NCBI GenBank assembly: GCA_051294375.1
Contig: CM119265.1
Span: forward strand, 25,033,256 to 25,097,255
Direction of reading: 5' to 3'
DNA length: 64,000 nt
Origin: Paraspadella gotoi
Taxonomy: Eukaryota; Chaetognatha
How positions within the stretch are numbered: position 1 is the stretch's first letter; every line of letters begins with the position of its first letter. Of the stretch, positions 57,421-64,000 are shown piece by piece. Below the pieces are notes generated by a model. It worked only from the letters and a program-made list of their open reading frames with translations, had not been told where the DNA came from and ran no database searches. Both the position numbers and the translations under genes were made by a program.

Positions 57421-57640
57421 ACGGAAGGGAAGAAAAGAATAAGAAAAGAAATGAGAAAAAGAAAAGAAAAGAAAAGAAAAGAAAGAAAAAAGAAAAGAAA
57501 AGAATAAGAAAAGAAAAGAAAAGAAAGAAAAGAAAGAAAGGAAGGAAAGGAAAGGAAAGGAAAGCAAGAAAGAAAGGAAAACGAAGAGCAAAGGTAAAGA
57601 AGGAAAGAAGGAAAGGAATGGAATGAAAGAAAAGAAAAGG
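57421..57640 (+). repeat. (AAAAG)n and GGAAA microsatellite edge
   Basis: GAAAAGAAAAGAAAAG units are clear here, then GGAAAGGAAAG. This is the readable margin of the A-rich tract. Confidence 0.9.
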
Positions 57641-57649
57641 AATTCTCGT

Positions 57650-59640
57650 TCAATGTTGTCCATTACTGACAAATTAAGGTTATCTTTGCGACCGAAAAAA
57701 AGAAAAAGAAAAAAAATAAACGAAAGATAAATATTGTCTCCTTCCAACTAAACGACACAGTATTTTCACGAGGAAGAACTTATTACTACCAAATCTATTT
57801 ATAATCATCTCGATCTTCCACTTTTCTATCGCATCTCGTCTTCTCCGTCGTTTCTTTCGATGAGTTTCATTCTCGCCATCGTCTCGTCGTGCAACGCCGT
57901 AACATACTTCTCCACTTGAATTGCCAAGGAATCAAAAATGCGAACATAGAATATTCATAAGTCAAGATACAGCATTACTAGTCTGCTCATTCGACTAGTT
58001 CCTCTCCGTTTCTTTATAAAATGTCTTTTCCTCTTTCTCATCCCCCTCGAGTTGTTTCTCCTCTTCCGGTCTGGCGATACTCAGACGCAGACGGCGTCTC
58101 CGCTTTTGACTTTCGAAAACATCGCCACATTAAGTCGCATAAAAACCGGCGCTCGTTCTCCGCCTATATAACGGAAGCTGCGCTCAGTTCCGACGGCGGA
58201 GCGGAAAGGGCGGTCATATAGTGGCTTGGGTGGTTCTAAGAAGGTTCACATTGTCTGTGGGTTGTCGTACTTGGAGAGTTCTCATTCCCGAGCGCCGAGG
58301 GTCGCGCTGATCTTGGGTTCTCAGCATCAGCTGCAGATTGAAAAACCAAACCGGCGACGATATTGCGGGCGCTGATTTGCGCGACAATTACAGAAAAGTC
58401 AACGGAAAGCAATGCCTGAGTGGATATCGACGGCCTGATTTGAACGCCGACAGAAAACGAAATATTTGAAATCAATTTGGGCCAGCATCTCACTCTCGGC
58501 AACGACGCAACGCTCTTCGTTTAAATTATCGCGAAATCACCAAATTCATTACGGTATAACATGACCTCCCCCAACATTCAAACTTCCTCTCCTGTTTTCC
58601 CACGCCCTGGACCTTCTCCCCGCCCCGCACTCTTACCCTCTCGTTCCCCGGCCTCGCTCTTCGCTAATGCCGAGCCGAAGCGAAACTCACCATTTCCGCG
58701 AAAGTCTTAAGCCTGCCTGACGAGCCACTTGCTTTCGACCGAAGAAGCGGGATCGGGAAAGGGTCAGGGAAGGAAATTAAAAAGGTGGGGACTAATGAGG
58801 ATTATATTAGATGAGTAAAATCTGAATAGGGAGGGATGCCTCGGGAGGCAGTGCGAGGAACAATAAAGACAGTGGGTGGTAGGATAGTGACAGGAAGACA
58901 TGAAGAGAAGGTAAAATATTGTAGATGATAAAGATTGAAGCCATCTTTCGAGAAAGCGCGCATTTCTAACTTAAATTTATAATTAAGTTGTTTGTTTTAT
59001 CTAGTTTAAAAATTAAGTTAGACTTAGGAGTTAAGGATAGAACCTGGGGTAAGGGATAGGAGCGGTGAATTAAAGATTAGGTTAAAATGAAATCTCAGGG
59101 ATTCAGACACAGAATGATATTCTTTCGGATAAAAGAAAGTAGGAGAGAAAACCGTCCCGCGAGTTCTTGATGCGCAGCGGAAGAGGAGGGGGAGGATCGA
59201 TTCAGACGAAGAACATTCCAGAAGATAAAATCCAATCGATTTTATTCGTCAACGGAATGGCGCGGCCAACCGCCGCCTCCCGCTTATTAGATTCAGAATC
59301 TCCCGCGAAGAGAGAGAGAGAGTAGGAGAGAAAGTTTAACCGCGGAGACTTGCTCAAAAATTCACTTAGTCTGAAAAATTAAATTATGATTCGTTGAAGG
59401 AAACCGTTTCGGTGTCTTGGGAACTCATTGAGCAAATCAGGGATTGGACGGAAGTTACGACGTCGGCGATTCTGGTTGCTTTAGTTGAGCTGAATGGCTG
59501 GAGAAGTTAGGCGAGGGACTCGGTCAACCAAAATCGTATGAAACGACTTTGACCGCAGATTATTTATCAAAATGGAAAATGACACGCCTACAAAAAATAA
59601 TGATCGGGGGAGAGGGAAATGAGAGAGAAAGATAAAGGGA
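57650..59640. other. Intergenic; weak core-promoter look-alike
   Basis: TATATAA at 58,165-58,171 is followed 21 bases later by TCAGTT, an insect-style initiator, within GC-rich DNA. The spacing is shorter than usual and no gene follows. A minus-strand frame at 58,236-58,502 (88 codons) has no recognisable domain. Confidence 0.25.
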
Positions 59641-59650
59641 TGTGATTGGT

Positions 59651-59698
59651 GATGATGATGATGATGATGATGAAGATGATGATGATGATGATGATGAT
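59651..59698. repeat. (GAT)n microsatellite
   Basis: About 16 GAT triplets with one GAA interruption. Confidence 0.96.
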
Positions 59699-59699
59699 A

Positions 59700-60455
59700 T
59701 GATATTTGACTAGAAACGAAGCAGAATTTTATATACGTAATTTCAAAGATTGATTATACGTTTTTCTAATGATATTGTAGCCCAACTCGATTTCCGTTTT
59801 TCGTCTCATATTTCATTAATTCATTTTTCTCATTCCAGTCTTAAAATTCGTCCATTCATCTTTTCCTTTGAACTTCATTCCTCACCAACGAAAACGAGCT
59901 CCACTGGACGCAGTCTCGCCGTTCCACCACTACCGAAATGACCATCACTCTTGACTTTGTACCCACAATCTCAGTGAAAAACTTCACTTTGTCTCCGTGA
60001 CGCGTTCACTGTCTCCGCGTTCATTCTTCTCTCCCTTGTAAACTTATGTCTCTCTCGGTTCTCAGTACTTTTCTACGTATTATCAAATTGATTTTTTCCT
60101 TTTGCTTATAAAACTAACCTTAATAGCTTTTCGTGCCTTTTTTTCGTTTATTTTTTATTTACCCGTTTGTATTCATATTCTTCCCAGGATCAGGTATCTT
60201 CTCTATCTTTTCTTTACTCCTGGTTTAACGAAGGGCAACGATTGAAGTTGGTAAATCAAAACATTAGCACCATTTCTTGATTTAAACGATTAAGTTACCA
60301 AATGTAAAAAAGTATTTTTGAACGGAAAATGACCAAAAAAGAATACCCATAAAAATACCATTTCACAAAACCCATCGGAATTAAATTTCTTACGTTCCAT
60401 CATAAGCACTGTGTAAAATGGTTATGAAGGAGGCGGACGGTGATAGGACGTTTTG
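59700..60455. other. AT-rich intergenic sequence
   Basis: No gene, RNA or structured repeat seen. Confidence 0.4.
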
Positions 60456-60459
60456 TCAC

Positions 60460-61195
60460 TTAGTACTAATACCTACGGTTACATAAAACCGTTGAACAGT
60501 TAACGGTATTAACGTTAAAAATAATTTTTACCTAACCGTTAATATATTTATGTTTAACGGTTAAATTCGGTTAATTTTTAATATGATTTTTCTTACTTTT
60601 GGCGGTATAAATCTTTGATTTTTTTAAGAAAAAATTTTTCTTGTCCTCTCTTATTTCCTATGCTTATGAAAAAATAAAAACAAAAAACAAGCGTGCAAGA
60701 AAACTAACATCAAGAAAAGATAATGAAGAGATAAACTGAAGAAAAGAGAAATGAGAGAGAAAGAAAAAGAGACAAAACATAAGAATTTAGAATTACATTT
60801 GGCTTTTTCTTTCTTTGGTCCTTTTAGTATATTTAATGCTAGTTTGATTGTAAAATAAAAAGTTTTTGTATAGTAAGATCTTATCCGATGCATTATCTGA
60901 TTAGCTAAATTAATAGTAGATTCAAAATAGTTTGCTCGTAAAATTCAATTTTAATTTTACTAATCAAAATATTGTTACCAGTTATCTTAAATAGAAGATA
61001 AAAAAATGATCAGGAGCAAGAGTTAAAGATAAAATACCATAAATACTTTAGTTATGTAATTAGATAATAGTGTGAAGTAAAGTAAATTATAAAATTACCG
61101 ATTTAACGGTTTTAACCGGTGTAGGATAGATTGAGTGTAGTTAACGGTAGTATGGAATGGTTTTCTAAAATTAACGTTATCGGAAACCTACGATA
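60460..61195. mobile_element. Possible decayed inverted-repeat element with AACCGTT ends
   Basis: The left side has CCTACGGTTACATAAAACCG with several AACCGTT/AACGGTTA motifs to 60,575. The right side (61,098-61,190) has the reverse arrangement, TTAACGGTTTTAACCGGTGT followed by AGG. The ends are roughly complementary over about 35 bases with mismatches. About 500 bp of AT-rich DNA without a transposase lies between. A non-autonomous DNA transposon is one reading. Confidence 0.3.
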
Positions 61196-63090
61196 CATAA
61201 AACTCGGGACGAAAAGATACTAGGACGACGAACTCGTTGGTGTGAGTCGACCTCATGGGTATTATGCATGACACCAAGATTAGATTAAGAGATTAAATAT
61301 AATGTTCTCTCTTCTTCATTGGTTAAATGGTAGCCCTCTAGTCTCAGCATCTACGCGTCAAAATTTTATTATCGAAGATTAGGGAGGAAAAAAGGCCCCG
61401 ATTTTTCCATCTTTCCTATCTCCGGATGTTTTTTCCTGCGTGAACCTCTCATGGCTCGTCGGGACTCGGCTCAAGTGGTGTGTACGGTGAATGAAGCAGA
61501 GACTTGACTCCTGGATGAGAATTTTTTTGTTTTTAGTCTTTTTTAGGAGCTGCAGTTATGAGAGTAGGTTTATGTAAGAAGTATTATAAAAGTAGTTAAG
61601 ATTATATGAACGAAGAAGTGGGAGATATTCGCGTGTCTGTAGAGAGAAGAGAGAAAGTCGTAGCGTATTGCGAGTATATGTGTTGTTGCCCTGCTTTTTT
61701 GGTGTGGTGCAGTGACGAAAGTGTGGCACAGGTAGGTTTGTAGAAACTTGATTAGATATGAGATTGTTGTCGGAGTAGCAGTAGCGTTTTTAGTATTCTG
61801 TAATAGGATTGCCGGACAATATAATCCATATATAGTTATATAGTATTTCAAAGCCATTGTTGAAACGATTATCTCCTGGCGTAGGGCGGGATTTCCGTGT
61901 GAAATTCTGTTTTCGTGTTGACTGTAAGATGATCTAATGGAAATTTTAGAGATGTTGATGTTCAATGTTCACTACCGTAAGACAATCGGATATTTAATGT
62001 TTCTATGCATAATAGACTTTGAGTAATGGTCCTGGTACTAATATTGAGCTACTTAAAACCGGCCTTCTACTCAATAAATGGTCCGTCATGTGCTAATTTT
62101 ACAATATTGCACGCTGATCCCAGACTAAAATATATAATAAGTTATTAGTTTATTTGAATTCTCGTCTAACGCTTGGGTTAGATTCCGTGGTTGTGGTTAA
62201 CAAAAAAATGGTAAAGGTCTATATGAAAGCATATAGCCAGTATATAACATGTATAAGTACATTTAATGAATTATGTCAAAGTTTAGCTGTCCTTCGTCTA
62301 GTGCTGGTGGTAAAAAGTAAAAAACTTATCACAAAACATATAATTAGTTTAGTGTCTGCAAGGCGGCTAAAGCTATTTCACTTGTTAAAATTATTCTCAT
62401 AAAAGTTCCCTAACCAAACTTTTAGAGGAGGCTTTAATTTGCACTGAAGACACGTTAACTTACCATGTTATTTTACATTATGAAGTCCACGATTGAACTT
62501 TCCAAATCTGCCGAACAAAGGCTAGTTTTCACGTGTTCAGTCTTGTAAATATTTTTTATTGCAGGTCTGTTCACAGAAAATGCGCTTTTCTTTCGCTCTT
62601 CGTCGCCTCGATTTTTGTATCGAAATTTTACACGTTTTTTAAATTCTTCACCTAATCAGTCTAATGTCGCGATCTAGGTCCTCGTTTAAAACCGAATACT
62701 CGGTTTGCGTGTTTTCAAAATCATCTGCGGGCGGAACTGTTTCCTCAAATGTTTTGTATCTTGCAAAAATTTATGCGTGTTCCTTCGAAACTTTTTTTTG
62801 AATTCGAATAGAAGGTAAGAAATGCAAAGCGGAGGGGAGAAAAGAAGATAAGGAAAAAAAAGGAAAAAAGAATATTGAAGAAAAAAAGAAAAAAAAAGGA
62901 TAAAAAGGAAAGTCAAAAAAAGAAAATTAGGTAGAGAAAAAAGAAACAAAAAAAGAAAAAGAAATAAATATTGACCAAAGAACACAAAACGAGGGAAGAA
63001 AAAAAATGGCGGAAAATCTTATTAGCTAAAGAGGAGAAAAAGGATTTCTCATTGTTTTTACCTTCTTAACGGATCTGAGGGATGTAAAAT
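61196..63090. other. Intergenic, nothing recognised
   Basis: Frames at 61,570-61,965 (minus) and 62,154-62,402 (plus) are open for 80-130 codons but have AT-driven composition and no domain. Bases 62,830-62,970 are purine-rich. Confidence 0.4.
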
Positions 63091-63092
63091 AT

Positions 63093-63122
63093 TAAAGATT
63101 TAATATTAATATTAAATCTTTA
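63093..63122. repeat. Perfect 30-bp palindrome
   Basis: The half TAAAGATTTAATATT is followed directly by its exact reverse complement, so the DNA could form a cruciform or the RNA a hairpin with a minimal loop. It is entirely AT-rich apart from one G/C pair. Confidence 0.85.
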
Positions 63123-64000
63123 GGCGAGTAGAATAACAATTTATCAAGGCTTATTCAGAATACAATATGCAAATGAAAAAATCCACAAATTAATCAGCTA
63201 CATTGTTTTAACTATTTTACAAAACAATAGTTTTAATCGAAACGATAATGATAACAATAACATTTTCGATTTAACCATAAAAAGCGATAACAATAACAAT
63301 ATCTGTCCTCAACATCCAAACTATTTATCGAGTTCACGGCTGAAAAATCATCACCGTAACAATAAAACGTTAACGTTAATGAGTAGGAAATCAGCCCAAA
63401 ATAATCTCTATAACTAAAACCTAACGATGTTGACATAAAGACGCAGCTTCGCTCGCGACGAGAAGCAGTTAAAGATTCGATGTCCCATAAAAGTGAAAGG
63501 GCTTCCGAGTTGAAGGGGGAAAAAAGGTGAGAGGACATAAACACGGAAGGAGAAAGGAAATGAAAGGAGGAAAGGAGAGGAGAGAGGGAGGAAAGATAGG
63601 GAGAGACAGAGGAGAAAGGAGAAGGAGAAAAGGAGAAGGGGAGGAATAGGGGTAGAAGGAGAGGGAGGAAATAGAGAGGAGAGAGAGAAAAGATAGGGAG
63701 AGACAGAGAAGAAAGAAGGAGATAAGTAGAAAAGGAGGAAGAGGAAGGAAATAGAGGAAAGGAAAGGAAAGGCTTTCAGCGAAAGAATGAGAAAGAGATA
63801 ACTTGAAAATAAAAAGAATTTTGAATTCACAAATAAGAAAAAATAACAGAGAAAGTGGATAAAGAAAGAAAAATAAAAAGAGATATTTGTGAATAAAATA
63901 AAAGTGACGAATTAAAGTCGACAGGAGTAAACGATGAGAGGGGAAAAAAGAGAGGTGAAAAAAATAGAAGAAAAAGAAAAAAAAAGGATAGTTAAAGGTT
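63123..64000. other. AT-rich then purine-rich sequence
   Basis: From about 63,540 to 63,780 the + strand is GGAGAGAGGAAAG-type purine repeat, which creates the pyrimidine-type minus-strand frames. No gene is recognised before the window ends. Confidence 0.45.

Noticed and set aside
53179-57747. Open minus-strand frames of more than 1,300 codons
   Set aside because: They translate the A-rich tract as Phe with scattered Leu and Ser; lysine-rich frames on the other strand are equally open. Composition alone explains them.
58165-58190. TATA box plus initiator core promoter
   Set aside because: The spacing is about 21 bases rather than 25-30, and no gene or open frame of substance follows.
61570-61965. 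131-codon minus-strand frame
   Set aside because: No domain, unremarkable composition, no transcription signals.

Overview
This window looks like draft assembly from an animal nuclear genome. The recognisable genes are split by GT-AG introns. Their domains are typical of animals: SH2 and SH3 domains, a kinase fused to a KEN ribonuclease domain, C2H2 zinc fingers, an M13 (neprilysin-type) exon and an XK-like membrane protein. Repeats include tRNA-derived SINEs and an extreme load of simple repeats, mostly GA/CT. I cannot name the phylum; the content fits an invertebrate. Ten runs of N, and single-base indels in conserved exons and in satellite units, point to a noisy assembly, so every frameshift here could be a sequence error.

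Layout. Bases 1-27,850 contain no gene I can recognise. They hold a CATC microsatellite, two copies of a tRNA-derived SINE (about 2.1 and 22.4 kb), purine-rich low-complexity DNA, a roughly 200-bp-period satellite of GA tract plus unique core (7.5-10.2 kb), several minisatellites and most of the assembly gaps. Bases 28,172-38,591 are the gene-rich core. On the + strand is an IRE1/RNase L-like kinase-KEN gene, and one of its introns carries five tandem minus-strand tRNA-Pro genes. A single-exon six-finger C2H2 gene follows on the minus strand. Next, on the + strand, is an adaptor-like gene encoding three consecutive SH3-SH2 modules. At 39.4-39.6 kb a minus-strand exon matches the N-terminal part of M13 peptidases but needs two single-base corrections. 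At 44.3-46.8 kb lies a two-exon gene for a 761-residue multi-pass membrane protein with XK/XKR-like features. Bases 47-64 kb are again repeats: an 11-bp minisatellite, trinucleotide tracts, a second satellite of CT tract plus unique core, a 4-kb almost pure A tract, a possible decayed inverted-repeat element and a 30-bp palindrome.

How the genes may relate. The kinase-KEN protein should be a regulated RNase and the SH3-SH2 protein a phosphotyrosine/proline-motif scaffold. They are neighbours but share no visible regulatory link. The tRNA-Pro array inside the KEN gene is notable because KEN nucleases can cut tRNAs, but any functional tie is speculation. The strongest leads are the (SH3-SH2)x3 architecture, the tRNA-Pro array inside a KEN-kinase intron, and the hidden M13 exon.
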